Below, piece by piece: positions 9,219 to 17,977 of a DNA stretch of 64,000 nucleotides; position 1 is the first letter of the stretch, and every line of letters starts with the position of its first letter. Below the pieces are notes generated by a model that saw only the letters and a program-made list of their open reading frames with translations, was not told the DNA's origin and searched no databases. Origin of the DNA: Kurthia zopfii (GTDB taxonomy: Bacteria; Bacillota; Bacilli; Bacillales_A; Planococcaceae); contig NZ_QFVS01000009.1 in NCBI RefSeq assembly GCF_003143955.1, forward strand, positions 1 through 64,000. The letters are read 5' to 3'. A program made the position numbers and the translations under genes.

Positions 9219-10367
9219 ATGTTAGAATTTGATACAAATGATGATGCGTTAGCAGTAATTAAAGTAATTGGTGTCGGTGGAGGCGGTAACAACGCAGTAA
9301 ACCGCATGATTGAACATGGTGTACAAGGTGTAGAATTTATCGCAGTAAATACGGACGCACAGGCATTAAAACTATCAAGTGCTGAATTAACTTTACAAAT
9401 TGGTGGCAAATCTACACGTGGTTTAGGTGCAGGTGCTAATCCTGAAGTAGGTAAAAAAGCAGCAGAAGAAAGTAAAGAACAATTAGAAGAAGCTCTTGCT
9501 GGAGCAGATATGGTATTCGTAACTGCAGGTATGGGTGGAGGTACTGGTACTGGTGCAGCTCCTGTAATCGCTCAAATCGCTCGTGATTTAGGCGCATTAA
9601 CAGTAGGTGTAGTAACTCGTCCATTTACTTTTGAAGGTCGTAAACGTCAATCTCAAGCCTTAGCGGGTACTGAAGCTATGAAAGCTGCAGTAGATACATT
9701 GATCGTTATTCCAAATGACCGCCTTCTTGAAATCGTTGATAAGAGTACACCAATGCTTGAAGCATTCCGTGAAGCAGATAATGTTTTACGTCAAGGTGTT
9801 CAAGGGATCTCTGATTTAATCGCAGTTCCTGGTCTAATCAACTTAGATTTTGCTGACGTAAAAACAATTATGTCTAACAAAGGTTCTGCACTTATGGGTA
9901 TTGGTATTGCATCTGGTGAAACTCGTGCTGTTGAAGCGGCTAAAAAAGCCATTTCAAGTCCATTACTTGAAACTTCAATTACAGGAGCTAAAGGTGTTCT
10001 GATGAACATCACAGGTGGTTCAAGCCTAAGCTTATTTGAAGTACAAGAGGCAGCTGATATCGTTTCAACAGCTTCTGATGAAGAAGTAAACATCATCTTT
10101 GGTTCTGTAATCAATGAAGACCTGAAAGATGAAATCGTTGTAACAGTTATCGCAACTGACTTTAATGAGGAATCGCATTCAATGGATCCACGTCAACAAC
10201 GTAACACAATGAACTCAGCGCCACGTCAGCAAGCAGCGCCTGTTCAACAACAAGCACCTCAACAACAACAAGTTCAACATGTGCAACAAGAAGAAGTAGC
10301 ACAACCTGTTTCAGAGGATAACTATGAAATTCCTGCGTTTTTACGTAATCGTAAAAACAGACGATAA
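9219..10367 (+). CDS. ftsZ: Cell division protein FtsZ
   Basis: FtsZ is the tubulin-like GTPase that forms the Z ring. The nucleotide-binding start [17 protein letters not shown] and the tubulin signature GGGTGTG (residues 106-112) are intact, as is the T7-loop segment [12 protein letters not shown] glutamine-rich linker (about 325-362) leads to the C-terminal peptide [15 protein letters not shown], which binds FtsA and SepF. The 382 residues are typical. GAGGAGG precedes the ATG. A strong terminator follows, so ftsA and ftsZ form a unit. spoIIGA, sigE and sigG, expected next in spore formers, are absent. Confidence 0.98.
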   Translation: MLEFDTNDDALAVIKVIGVGGGGNNAVNRMIEHGVQGVEFIAVNTDAQALKLSSAELTLQIGGKSTRGLGAGANPEVGKKAAEESKEQLEEALAGADMVFVTAGMGGGTGTGAAPVIAQIARDLGALTVGVVTRPFTFEGRKRQSQALAGTEAMKAAVDTLIVIPNDRLLEIVDKSTPMLEAFREADNVLRQGVQGISDLIAVPGLINLDFADVKTIMSNKGSALMGIGIASGETRAVEAAKKAISSPLLETSITGAKGVLMNITGGSSLSLFEVQEAADIVSTASDEEVNIIFGSVINEDLKDEIVVTVIATDFNEESHSMDPRQQRNTMNSAPRQQAAPVQQQAPQQQQVQHVQQEEVAQPVSEDNYEIPAFLRNRKNRR

Positions 10368-10384
10368 TCTATTTTCACTATCGA

Positions 10385-10428
10385 AGCCAATAAATGTTGT
10401 GAAAACGACGTTTGTTGGCTTTCTTTTA
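10385..10428 (+). terminator. Terminator after ftsZ
   Basis: A continuous 16-bp stem (10385-10400 with 10405-10420, including G-U pairs) closed by a GAAA tetraloop is followed by TTCTTTTAT. It starts 17 bases after the ftsZ stop. Confidence 0.9.
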
Positions 10429-10464
10429 TAAATATGACAATTTGAATGAAGCTTCCTCTATATA

Positions 10465-10493
10465 TTGAAAGTTCAAGCATAGCTTGATACAAT
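10465..10493 (+). promoter_or_regulatory. Promoter upstream of ylmE with a palindrome in the spacer
   Basis: TTGAAA (10465-10470) and TACAAT (10488-10493) are separated by 17 bases. The spacer contains a perfect inverted repeat, TCAAGC-ATA-GCTTGA (10473-10487), which could be an operator. It drives ylmE-sepF-ylmG-ylmH. Confidence 0.75.
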
Positions 10494-10529
10494 GAGAAAA
10501 CAAGTATCTTTGAAAAGTTGGGAAAAATT

Positions 10530-11219
10530 ATGAAATCTGTTAAAGAAAATTTAATTAGTATACAACATAATGTTGACCGAGCGCTAAAAGTAGCAGGACG
10601 TAATCCACAGTCGTTGAATTTAATTGCAGTCACAAAACAAGTAACGATTGAACGTACGAAAGAAGTTCTTCAAAATGAATTGCTTCATATTGGTGAAAAT
10701 CGTCCAGAAGGACTGTTGGCAAAATATGATGCAATCGGAAATGAAGCAACTTGGCACTATATTGGTTCACTTCAAACGCGTAAAGTACGACAAGTTATTA
10801 ATAATATTGACTACTTACACTCTTTAGATCGACTAAGTCTTGCAGAAGAAATCGAAAAAAGAGCAGAACAGCCTGTGAAATGTTTTGTACAAGTGAATGT
10901 TTCTGAAGAAGAAGCAAAACACGGCCTTTCAACTGCGGATGCGATTGCTTTTATCGAGAATTTGCATGATTTTAGTAAGATTCAAGTAGTTGGACTTATG
11001 ACGATGGCGCCTAATACTGATGATGAAGCGATCATTCGAGCAACATTTAAAGGTTTGAAAAAATTACAACAACAAGTCGCTGCGCTTAAATTGCCATTTG
11101 CACCTTGCGAAGAATTATCAATGGGTATGTCAAATGATTATGAAATTGCGATTGAAGAAGGTGCAACTTTTGTAAGAATCGGTACAGCACTAGTTGGAGA
11201 TGAAGGAAGTGTTTCGTAA
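10530..11219 (+). CDS. ylmE: YggS/YlmE family pyridoxal phosphate homeostasis protein
   Basis: YlmE is a PLP-binding protein of the YggS/PROSC family, with an alanine-racemase-like barrel but no known catalytic role; it buffers free pyridoxal phosphate. Motifs: LIAVTKQV holding the PLP lysine, HYIGSLQTRKVRQVI, HSLDRLSLAEEIEKRA, FVQVNVSEE, LMTMAPNT and LSMGMSNDYEIAIEEGATFVRIGTALVG. ATG 10530 is preferred; the longer frame begins with a TTG at 10518 that lies inside the GGGA ribosome binding region. The stop overlaps sepF by one base. This is the first gene after the position where sporulation sigma genes and ylmA, ylmC and ylmD normally lie. Confidence 0.93.
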   Translation: MKSVKENLISIQHNVDRALKVAGRNPQSLNLIAVTKQVTIERTKEVLQNELLHIGENRPEGLLAKYDAIGNEATWHYIGSLQTRKVRQVINNIDYLHSLDRLSLAEEIEKRAEQPVKCFVQVNVSEEEAKHGLSTADAIAFIENLHDFSKIQVVGLMTMAPNTDDEAIIRATFKGLKKLQQQVAALKLPFAPCEELSMGMSNDYEIAIEEGATFVRIGTALVGDEGSVS

Positions 11220-11755
11220 TGAAAGTGAAAAATATTTTTAAAGACTTTTTCTATTTAGAAGATGATGAAGATGAATCAGTAGCATCAACTCAAGAACAAA
11301 AGCCTGCCAATGCGAAATCGCAAAAACCTCAATCTCAAAAGAAGTCAATGGTAGTGGAGCAAGAACAATTCAATGCTAGACAACCAATGGCGACACCTAT
11401 GAAACAAAGAAATCCGATGCCGCGCAAGAAACAACAAGCACCAGCAGTCGTTGAAAATGAGTATTCTGCTTCAAATGTTGTGAGTTTCTCGCAAAAGACA
11501 TCTAAACTAGTATTATTTGAACCATTTACATTTGCTGAAACACAGGATATTGGTGATTGCTTAAAAAATAAGCGAGCAGCAGTTGTTAACTTGCAACGAA
11601 TTGATAAAATTCAAGGTAAACGTGTGATTGATTTCTTATCTGGAGCAATTTTTGCGCTGAATGGCGATATTAAACAAATTGGGACAGATATATTCTTATG
11701 TACGCCAGAAAATGTAGAAATTGATGGGGATATTTCGACTCTACATTTTGAATAA
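11219..11755 (+). CDS. sepF: Cell division protein SepF
   Basis: SepF bundles FtsZ filaments and anchors them to the membrane with FtsA. The 178-residue protein has the amphipathic membrane-binding N-terminus (MKVKNIFKDFFYLEDDED), a charged and glutamine-rich linker (about 20-85), and the compact SepF core with VVNLQRIDKIQGKRVIDFLSGAIFALNGDIKQIGTDIFLCTPENVEI. ATG 11219 overlaps the last base of the ylmE stop, indicating coupling. Confidence 0.96.
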   Translation: MKVKNIFKDFFYLEDDEDESVASTQEQKPANAKSQKPQSQKKSMVVEQEQFNARQPMATPMKQRNPMPRKKQQAPAVVENEYSASNVVSFSQKTSKLVLFEPFTFAETQDIGDCLKNKRAAVVNLQRIDKIQGKRVIDFLSGAIFALNGDIKQIGTDIFLCTPENVEIDGDISTLHFE

Positions 11756-11776
11756 TTATTTTTAAGGAGATTTACT

Positions 11777-12037
11777 ATGATTACAGTAATCGTATATTAT
11801 GCGCTACAAGCTTATACATATGCCATTATCGGCTATGTACTGATGTCGTGGATTCCTTCACTTCAAACATCGGCAGTAGGCGTGTTCTTATCTAAAATTG
11901 TAGAGCCGTACTTAGGGTTCTTCAAACGTTTTATTCCACCAATCGGTATGATTGATATTTCACCAATCGTAGCCATTTTCGCGTTGCAATTCATTACACG
12001 CGGTGCTATGACGGTGCTTGGAACTCTTGGTATTTAA
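11777..12037 (+). CDS. ylmG: YggT family membrane protein YlmG
   Basis: This 86-residue protein is of the YggT family, with two transmembrane segments (about 1-28 and 60-84) around a short loop containing FFKRFIPPIGMIDISPIVAI, the family signature. Its molecular role is not settled; conservation beside sepF and divIVA links it to division or osmotic and membrane homeostasis. AAGGAGAT precedes the ATG. Start and stop are unambiguous. Confidence 0.92.
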   Translation: MITVIVYYALQAYTYAIIGYVLMSWIPSLQTSAVGVFLSKIVEPYLGFFKRFIPPIGMIDISPIVAIFALQFITRGAMTVLGTLGI

Positions 12038-12125
12038 TAACTAGTTGTCTTTCAGTAATTCAGGATCATCTTTGTATGAAACTTACTTCTGTATAGGCAA
12101 CTTCTTTTCATTTAGGAGGATTTTT

Positions 12126-12914
12126 TTGAAAGATTTAATGCAACATTTTCGTCCAGAGGAACAATCATTCATCACACATTTATTGACGATGATTGAAGAA
12201 GTTAGGCAGCAATATGCTCCGAAGTTGACGGGTTTTCTTGATCCGAGACAAGTGATGATCGCGCAATCGATTATCGGGGAGAATGGTGATGTAAAAGTAG
12301 CATCTGAAGGTGTTTTTCAACAAGCAGAGAGAAAACGACTACTTTTATTTCCAGATTACTATGAACCAACGCGTGAGGATTTCGATTTAGTCTGTTATGA
12401 ATTACGCTATCCATCAAAATTTATTCAGTTAAAGCATCCGGATGTACTCGGTTCTATTTTAGCAATAGGTTTAGAACGTTCGAAATTCGGGGATATTAGA
12501 GTTGATGACAAAAAAATCCAATTTATTGTAGCTGCAGAAGTTTCTAATTATGTGCGGGCAAATTTAACAGCAATTAATAAAGTGAAAGTGAATTTAACCG
12601 ATGTTACTAGTAATGAAGATTTTATTTTGTCAGAAGATCATTGGGTAGAACAATTTGATACAGTCAGTTCACTTCGCTTAGATACAGTTTTGGCTAGTGC
12701 CTTAAAAATATCTAGACAAAAATCGAGCTTACTTATTCAATCAGGTCATGTGAAAGTTAATTTCCGCTTGACCGAAAACAGCTCATTTGAAGTGGGAGAA
12801 GCAGATCTCCTTTCCATTAGAGGTTTTGGTCGATTATCGATTAAATCAATCGAAGGTAGGACGAAAAAAGATAAAATCCGCATTATTTTCAGTAAACTAG
12901 AAAGAAAATCCTAA
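12126..12914 (+). CDS. ylmH: S4-domain RNA-binding protein YlmH
   Basis: YlmH is a photosystem-II-S4-like protein, now known in Bacillus subtilis as a ribosome-associated factor with RNA-binding S4 domain. The 262-residue protein starts at TTG 12126, after AGGAGGA at 12114-12120, giving MKDLMQHFRPEEQSF, which fits the family. The open frame extends upstream to 12045 but that part resembles no relative and lacks its own binding site. The N-terminal segment LDPRQVMIAQSI and the C-terminal S4 domain (VSSLRLDTVLASALKISRQKSSLLIQSGHVKVNF) are evident. It lies between ylmG and divIVA, as usual. Confidence 0.92.
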   Translation: MKDLMQHFRPEEQSFITHLLTMIEEVRQQYAPKLTGFLDPRQVMIAQSIIGENGDVKVASEGVFQQAERKRLLLFPDYYEPTREDFDLVCYELRYPSKFIQLKHPDVLGSILAIGLERSKFGDIRVDDKKIQFIVAAEVSNYVRANLTAINKVKVNLTDVTSNEDFILSEDHWVEQFDTVSSLRLDTVLASALKISRQKSSLLIQSGHVKVNFRLTENSSFEVGEADLLSIRGFGRLSIKSIEGRTKKDKIRIIFSKLERKS

Positions 12915-12941
12915 AATTCATTGATTTTTGACATTTGTAGA

Positions 12942-12969
12942 TGAACAAATTTCAAATGAAAGGTATAAT
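12942..12969 (+). promoter_or_regulatory. Candidate promoter of divIVA
   Basis: A perfect TATAAT (12964-12969) has TGAACA (12942-12947) 16 bases upstream. A better -35 match, TTGACA at 12928-12933, is 30 bases away and too far. The transcript would start about 30 bases before the divIVA ATG. Confidence 0.5.
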
Positions 12970-13007
12970 AAACCTAAATTAACTAAAGAAGCGAAGGAGA
13001 GGAAATC

Positions 13008-13517
13008 ATGCCAATTTCACCAATTGATATACATAATAAGGAATTCAACCGTGGATTCAGAGGGTATAATGAAGATGAGGTAAATGAATTTTTACAGCAA
13101 CTAATGGAAGACTATAAAAATGTGTTAGATGAAAAAATGAATCTTGAAAATCGTATTACATCGATGCACGAGCAACTAGGTCACTACAATTCATTAGAGG
13201 ACACTCTTCAAAAATCAATCGTTGTTGCACAAGAAGCAGCAGAGGAAGTTCGTCGTAACTCTCAAAAAGAAGCAAAACTAATTGTTAAAGAAGCCGAGAA
13301 GAATGCGGATCGTATTGTCAATGAAGCATTGTCGAAAGCTCGCCGTATTGCGATGGAAATCGAAGAGCTTAAAAAACAATCTAAAGTATTTAGAAATCGC
13401 TTCAAAATGATTGTAGAAGCACAGCTTGATCTAATCGAAAACGATGATTGGGATCATTTAATGGAATATGAGGCAGATACTGCTGAATTAGAACATTTGA
13501 ATTTACCACAAGGTTAA
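13008..13517 (+). CDS. divIVA: Septum-site/polar scaffold protein DivIVA
   Basis: DivIVA is a coiled-coil protein that senses negatively curved membrane and recruits division-site and cell-wall factors. The N-terminal lipid-binding domain is typical: PISPIDIHNKEFNRGFRGYNEDEVNEFLQQL. A long coiled coil follows (about 30-150), with an acidic tail. The 169 residues match the family. GGAGAGG precedes the ATG. In non-sporulating species DivIVA serves only division and growth functions; here the polar sporulation role cannot apply if the strain is asporogenous, which is inferred. Confidence 0.96.
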   Translation: MPISPIDIHNKEFNRGFRGYNEDEVNEFLQQLMEDYKNVLDEKMNLENRITSMHEQLGHYNSLEDTLQKSIVVAQEAAEEVRRNSQKEAKLIVKEAEKNADRIVNEALSKARRIAMEIEELKKQSKVFRNRFKMIVEAQLDLIENDDWDHLMEYEADTAELEHLNLPQG

Positions 13518-13527
13518 GAACAACTAC

Positions 13528-13556
13528 TTGACGAAGTGCTATAGTTTTCCTATAAT
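13528..13556 (+). promoter_or_regulatory. Promoter of the ileS T-box transcript
   Basis: TTGACG (13528-13533), a 17-base spacer and a perfect TATAAT (13551-13556) lie 11 bases after divIVA. No terminator separates the two genes, so some readthrough from divIVA is possible. Confidence 0.85.
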
Positions 13557-13562
13557 AAATCA

Positions 13563-13832
13563 AGCACACTCGATTTTAGTCGAGTATATTGAATAAAAAG
13601 TAATGATAGAGACAGTAATTTATAACAAGCTGATTAGCGATTCGAGGATAGTGGAAGCTCGAACAGTGAATTATAAATGAAAATCACTCTTGAACTAGAT
13701 TACTGAACTTTAGTAAGTAATCTCGGCAGCACACCGTTAACAGTGTTCTAAGAGGCATTTTATTTTTGAATGCAACTAGGGTGGTACCGCGAGAATACTC
13801 CTCCTCGTCCCTTTGGGATGGGGAGTTTTTTT
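13563..13832 (+). promoter_or_regulatory. T-box leader of ileS (isoleucine specifier)
   Basis: The leader has the T-box sequence AGGGTGGTACCGCG (13778-13791), which pairs with the acceptor end of uncharged tRNA. An intrinsic terminator follows, with arms about 13797-13811 and 13815-13825 and a T run to 13832. Stem I carries the AGTGGAAGCTCGAACAGTGAA region, and the likely specifier codon is ATC at 13683-13685 (Ile) followed by a purine. Uncharged tRNA-Ile would stabilise the antiterminator and allow ileS transcription. The fold of the whole leader was not computed. Confidence 0.93.
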
Positions 13833-13898
13833 ATTTCCTGGGAAATACTCTTGAAATAAGCTACAAATACGTATGAAATTAGAGGAGGAATTATCAAT

Positions 13899-16670
13899 AT
13901 GGAATACAAAAATACATTATTGATGCCAAAAACAGATTTCCCAATGCGCGGAAATTTACCGAACAATGAACCGAAAATGCAAGAGAAATGGAACGACATG
14001 GACATTAACCAAATGGTTCTTGATCGTAACAAAGATAAAACGCCATATATCTTACATGATGGACCTCCATATGCGAATGGTGAGCTTCACATGGGCCACG
14101 CACTAAATAAAGTATTAAAAGATATGATCAACCGTCATCGTTCAATGACTGGTTACTTTGCTCCTTATGTTCCAGGTTGGGATACGCATGGTTTACCAAT
14201 CGAACATGCTTTAACGAAAAAAGGACATGATCGTAAAAAAATGTCTGTAGCTGAATTCCGTGAATTATGTATGGAATATGCTTATGAGCAAGTTGGAATC
14301 CAACGTGAACAATTCCGCCGTATCGGTGTTCGTGGTGATTGGGCAAACCCATATATCACTTTAAAACCTGAATTCGAAGCGCATCAAATCGGTGTATTCG
14401 GTCGTATGGCTGAAAAAGGCTATATCTATAAAGGTTTAAAACCAGTTTACTGGTCTCCATCAAGTGAGTCTGCATTAGCAGAAGCAGAGATTGAATATGC
14501 TGATGTAAAATCACCTTCAATCTATGTGGCATTCGCTGTTGAAGATGGTAAAAATGTAGTAACACAAGATGAGAGTTTTGTAATCTGGACAACAACACCA
14601 TGGACAATCCCAGCAAACTTAGGGATCTCTGTAAATCCTGAATATAAATATGTAGTTGTAAAAGTAGAAGATAAAAAATATATCGTAGCAAAAGGTTTAC
14701 TTGAAACGGTATCTGAAAAATTAGGTTGGGAAAACCCAGTTGTGGATCGTGAAATCAATGGTACTGATTTAGAACACGTTACAGCGAAACATCCATTATT
14801 CGATCGTACTTCATTAGTAATGCTTGGCGATCACGTAACACTTGATGCAGGTACTGGTTGTGTTCATACAGCGACTGGTCATGGTGAGGACGATTACCAA
14901 ATCGGTAAACGCTATGGTTTAGAAGTACTTTCAGTTGTTGATCACAAAGGTGTTATGACAGAAGATACTGGTGAATTCGCTGGTCTATTCTATGACAAAG
15001 CAAATAAACCTGTTTGTGAAAAATTAGAAGAAGTTGGCGCATTACTTAGCCTAACATTCTTTGAACACTCATACCCACATGACTGGCGTACGAAAAAACC
15101 GGTAATCTACCGTGCAACTCCTCAATGGTTCGCTTCAATCGAAAGCTTCCGTGAAGAGTTATTACAAGCAATCCGTGATACGAACTTCACACCTGTATGG
15201 GGTGAAACGCGTCTATTCAATATGATTCGTGACCGTGGTGACTGGTGTATCTCTCGTCAACGTGCATGGGGGGTTCCAATCCCAGTATTTTACGCTGAAA
15301 ATGATGAGCCAATCTTAAACCCTGAAATCATCAGCCATGTACAAGGATTATTCCGTGAACACGGTTCAAATATCTGGTTCCAAAAATCAGCAAAAGAATT
15401 ATTACCTGAAGGCTATACACACCCTGGTTCTCCAAATGGTGAATTCACTAAAGAAACTGACATCATGGACGTATGGTTCGATTCAGGTTCAACTCACCAA
15501 GGTGTATTAGCTGAACGACCTGAATTACGCTACCCAGCTGATTTATATCTTGAAGGTTCTGACCAATACCGTGGTTGGTTCAACTCATCATTAATCACTT
15601 CTGTAGCGATCAATGGTCATGCACCATACAAAGGTTTACTGTCACACGGTTTCGTTTTAGATGGCGAAGGTCGTAAAATGTCTAAATCAATTGGTAATAC
15701 AATCCTTCCTTCTAAAGTAATGAACCAATATGGCGCTGATATCTTACGTCTATGGGTTTCATCAGTAGATTATACGGCAGATGTTCGTATGTCGATGGAC
15801 GTATTAAAACAAGTTTCAGAAGTTTACCGTAAAGTTCGTAATACACTTAAATTCTTACACGGTAACTTACATGACTTCAACCGTAAAACGGACTATGTAG
15901 CATATGAAGATTTACGAGAAGTCGATCAATATATGTTCATGAAATTACAAAACTTCATCAAAACAGCTCATAATGCATTTGAATCTTATGAGTTTGCAAA
16001 TGTTTATAAAGCAATGAACAACTTCATCTCTTCAGATCTAAGTTCATTCTACTTAGATATCGCGAAAGATGTGGTATATATCGAAGGTCATGACAACCAT
16101 GATCGTCGTGCAATGCAATCGGTAATCGCTGATACACTTGATGCATTACTAAAAGTATTATCACCAATCATCCCTCATACAACGGATGAAATGTGGTCTT
16201 ACTTAGCTGATACTGAAGTGCCATCTGTTCAGTTAACAGATATGCCTGAAGCGGTTGAAAAAGAAAACTTTGCTACATTAGAAGAGAAATGGTCTCGTAT
16301 CATGGATGTTCGTACGGTTATCTTAAAAGGTTTAGAAGAAGCGCGTAATGCGAAAGTAATCGGTAAATCACTTGAAGCGAAAGTTATTGTGTTCAGCAAT
16401 GAGCAAACAGTAGCGTTATTAAATGATGCTGCAATCAACTTTGCACAATTGAATATCGTTTCTAAATTTGAAGTTGGTGGATTAGTTGCGGAAGCGCCTG
16501 CTGATGCACTAGTTCAAGAAGATATCGCAGTAGTAGTTACAAAAGCTGAAGGTGAGAAATGTGAGCGTTGCTGGACAATCTCTGAAACAGTAGGTTCAAA
16601 TGAAACACATTCAACTCTATGCGCGCACTGTGCTGAAGTTGTTGAAGAATACTACGCTGACGTAGAATAA
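13899..16670 (+). CDS. ileS: Isoleucyl-tRNA synthetase
   Basis: This class Ia synthetase charges tRNA-Ile in the cytoplasm. The 923-residue protein has the HIGH-type motif H64-M-G-H67, the large CP1 editing domain ([28 protein letters not shown]), the KMSKS loop at residues 593-597, an anticodon-binding domain, and a C-terminal zinc motif with Cys888, Cys891, Cys908 and Cys911. This is the bacterial type with a C-terminal zinc finger. GAGGAGG precedes the ATG. Expression is controlled by the T-box upstream, and a terminator ends the unit. Confidence 0.98.
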   Translation: MEYKNTLLMPKTDFPMRGNLPNNEPKMQEKWNDMDINQMVLDRNKDKTPYILHDGPPYANGELHMGHALNKVLKDMINRHRSMTGYFAPYVPGWDTHGLPIEHALTKKGHDRKKMSVAEFRELCMEYAYEQVGIQREQFRRIGVRGDWANPYITLKPEFEAHQIGVFGRMAEKGYIYKGLKPVYWSPSSESALAEAEIEYADVKSPSIYVAFAVEDGKNVVTQDESFVIWTTTPWTIPANLGISVNPEYKYVVVKVEDKKYIVAKGLLETVSEKLGWENPVVDREINGTDLEHVTAKHPLFDRTSLVMLGDHVTLDAGTGCVHTATGHGEDDYQIGKRYGLEVLSVVDHKGVMTEDTGEFAGLFYDKANKPVCEKLEEVGALLSLTFFEHSYPHDWRTKKPVIYRATPQWFASIESFREELLQAIRDTNFTPVWGETRLFNMIRDRGDWCISRQRAWGVPIPVFYAENDEPILNPEIISHVQGLFREHGSNIWFQKSAKELLPEGYTHPGSPNGEFTKETDIMDVWFDSGSTHQGVLAERPELRYPADLYLEGSDQYRGWFNSSLITSVAINGHAPYKGLLSHGFVLDGEGRKMSKSIGNTILPSKVMNQYGADILRLWVSSVDYTADVRMSMDVLKQVSEVYRKVRNTLKFLHGNLHDFNRKTDYVAYEDLREVDQYMFMKLQNFIKTAHNAFESYEFANVYKAMNNFISSDLSSFYLDIAKDVVYIEGHDNHDRRAMQSVIADTLDALLKVLSPIIPHTTDEMWSYLADTEVPSVQLTDMPEAVEKENFATLEEKWSRIMDVRTVILKGLEEARNAKVIGKSLEAKVIVFSNEQTVALLNDAAINFAQLNIVSKFEVGGLVAEAPADALVQEDIAVVVTKAEGEKCERCWTISETVGSNETHSTLCAHCAEVVEEYYADVE

Positions 16671-16688
16671 TTTTCTACCGAGTAGAAG

Positions 16689-16720
16689 GAGGAATTGCTT
16701 TCGAGCAGTTCCTCTTTTTT
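16689..16720 (+). terminator. Terminator after ileS
   Basis: An 11-bp stem (16689-16699 with 16704-16714, one G-U pair) is closed by a TTCG tetraloop and followed by six Ts. Confidence 0.93.
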
Positions 16721-17094
16721 ATTCAGTCCAGATGTAAATCAATCGAATCGTTAATAGCTATCTGCTTTTCGTTTTATAACTATTGTTTTGTTATTGATGC
16801 CTTCCAAAAAGAGTTGGTATCGATCGATAAAAGAGGACTCTAGTAAAGCATTGTTAATCTTTTAATCCTGGAATAATCATGTAGCAGAGTCCGCCCTTCT
16901 TCCGCTTAAGATGTATAAAGGAATTGGTAAAACTGTGCTTTTTTTGCCCTTTTTTCACATAGTTCAATATTGAAAGAATTAACGAGGACTCCTGCCGAAA
17001 AACAAGTGTGAAGCAATCCTTTCTTTGTCTAGCAAATTTACGCTATATGCTATGGGATACTTCAGGTTTTCGGGACCTTCCCAGGTTTAGTGGT
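16721..17094. other. Non-coding island between ileS and the tandem repeats
   Basis: No open frame here has a ribosome binding site. It contains one copy of a dispersed repeat (16969-17020), and GTCTAGC at 17027-17033, the same heptamer that begins both full tandem repeats downstream; this suggests an older, degenerate unit at 17027-17094. The rest looks like unselected AT-rich sequence. Confidence 0.5.
16969..17020 (+). repeat. Dispersed repeat, copy 1 (plus orientation)
   Basis: The segment matches the reverse complement of 54499-54557 at all but two of about 47 positions, from ATTGAAAGAA to GTGTGAAGCA. A shorter match to 51664-51700 exists. All three copies lie between a terminator and the next gene. 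Confidence 0.8.
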
Positions 17095-17221
17095 GTCTAG
17101 CTTGTTCCACTACTCTCTTTGAGTCACTTCGAAAACTCGGGGAAAAGTGGTGGAGCTTTTACTTTTCCTTCGTTTCCTCCAGTGCTCTCGAGAGTCCCGA
17201 GTGGAAACGCTTTTCGATTTT
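17095..17221. repeat. Structured tandem repeat, full copy 1
   Basis: The unit begins GTCTAGC and folds as a long interrupted hairpin. Outer arms TTCCACTACTCTC (17105-17117) and GAGAGT-cccg-AGTGGAA (17190-17206) pair with a 4-base bulge. The inner helix GGAAAAGT (17141-17148) pairs with ACTTTTCC (17161-17168). Shared core sequence with copy 2 includes CTCTTTGAGTCACTTCGAAA. Copy 2 has different bases in both helices but keeps the pairing. It could be a MITE-like element or an RNA; the orientation is unknown. Confidence 0.8.
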
Positions 17222-17224
17222 ACT

Positions 17225-17288
17225 GTTCCTTCGAATTCTCCAGATCTTCCGCATATGAACGAGCGTTTTGCACTTTTCGATTTTTGTC
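17225..17288. repeat. Structured tandem repeat, truncated 3' half
   Basis: The segment resembles only the right half of the neighbouring units: a TTCCTTCG...CTCCAG stretch, then AACGAGC and CACTTTTCGATTTTTGTC. The left arm is missing, so the hairpin cannot form. It looks like a partial duplication between copies 1 and 2. Confidence 0.65.
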
Positions 17289-17417
17289 TAGCTCCGGTGG
17301 CTTATCTCTTTGAGTCACTTCGAAAACTCGGACGAAAGTGGTGGGGCGCTTACTTTCGTTTCGTTTTCTGCAGTGCTCTCGAGATAAACGAGCCACTTCC
17401 ACTTTTCTATTTTTGTC
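17286..17417. repeat. Structured tandem repeat, full copy 2
   Basis: The unit begins GTCTAGCTCC and ends TTTTTGTC. Outer arms GTGGCT-TATCTC (17297-17308) and GAGATA-aacg-AGCCAC (17381-17396) pair with the same 4-base bulge position as copy 1. GAAAAC (17322-17327) pairs with GTTTTC (17363-17368), and ACGAAAGT (17332-17339) with ACTTTCGT (17352-17359). Several helix positions differ from copy 1 in a compensatory way. From memory, the ends resemble a dispersed repeat common in Bacillaceae genomes. Confidence 0.8.
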
Positions 17418-17438
17418 ATATCTTTTTTAATAGATGTT

Positions 17439-17467
17439 TTTCAATCGAACTGGCTATATGGTAAAAT
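17439..17467 (+). promoter_or_regulatory. Candidate extended -10 promoter of lspA
   Basis: TAAAAT (17462-17467) is preceded by TGG, an extended -10 element. The -35 region (TTTCAA, 17439-17444, 17-base spacer) is poor. Confidence 0.5.
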
Positions 17468-17500
17468 AACTATCATGCTGTATAAAACGGAGGACATACT

Positions 17501-17977
17501 GTGTTTAAATATTATTTAATAGCAATACTTGTCATTATATTGGATCAGCTGACAAAATGGCGTATTGTTGAAACGATGGACGTCGGCGAAGAAATCACAA
17601 TTTGGGATCCGTACTTATCTCTATATTCGCATCGTAACGGTGGTGCTGCATGGGGAATGTTACAAGGACAAATGTGGCTATTTGCAATCATTACAATTGT
17701 GGTCATTATCGGAATCATTTATTATTTCCACAAAGAAGGTAAGGGAAAACCTTTATTCCAAGCAAGTTTAATGATGTTACTAGGTGGTGCAATCGGTAAC
17801 TTTATCGATCGCGTATTACAAGGTGAAGTTGTCGACTTTGTAAGTGTACTAATTCCGGTAATTAACTATAATTTCCCGATATTCAATATTGCTGATGCAG
17901 CACTAACATTAGGTGTGATCACGCTAATAATTTATATTCTTTTCTTCGAAGGAAAAGAACAGAAAAAGGTGAAGTAA
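17501..17977 (+). CDS. lspA: Lipoprotein signal peptidase (signal peptidase II)
   Basis: LspA is the membrane aspartyl protease that removes signal peptides from prolipoproteins after diacylglyceryl transfer. The 158-residue protein has four transmembrane helices. Conserved stretches: DQLTKW near the N-terminus, RNGGAAWGM, GGAIGNFIDRVLQGEVVDFV with one catalytic aspartate, and FNIADAALTLG with the other. The start is GTG 17501, with GGAGG at 17489-17493. The stop overlaps the next gene's ATG by one base. The lipoprotein encoded at 34655 would be a substrate. Confidence 0.96.
   Translation: MFKYYLIAILVIILDQLTKWRIVETMDVGEEITIWDPYLSLYSHRNGGAAWGMLQGQMWLFAIITIVVIIGIIYYFHKEGKGKPLFQASLMMLLGGAIGNFIDRVLQGEVVDFVSVLIPVINYNFPIFNIADAALTLGVITLIIYILFFEGKEQKKVK

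Noticed and set aside
10180-10310. Glutamine-rich repeat near the end of ftsZ as a sign of expansion or error
   Set aside because: It is in the disordered linker before the C-terminal peptide, which is variable in length and often glutamine-rich in FtsZ; the frame stays open and the conserved tail follows.
12045-12125. N-terminal extension of ylmH from an upstream TTG
   Set aside because: The added 27 residues match no relative, and AGGAGGA at 12114-12120 clearly serves TTG 12126.
16721-17438. A toxin-antitoxin pair or other new protein system in the long gap
   Set aside because: No frame with a plausible start and binding site exists on either strand; the gap is explained by repeats and hairpins.
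17119-17464. Overlapping frames of 64 and 105 codons in the island before lspA
   Set aside because: They lie within the tandem hairpin repeats, lack ribosome binding sites, and their apparent codons follow the repeat structure rather than any protein family.
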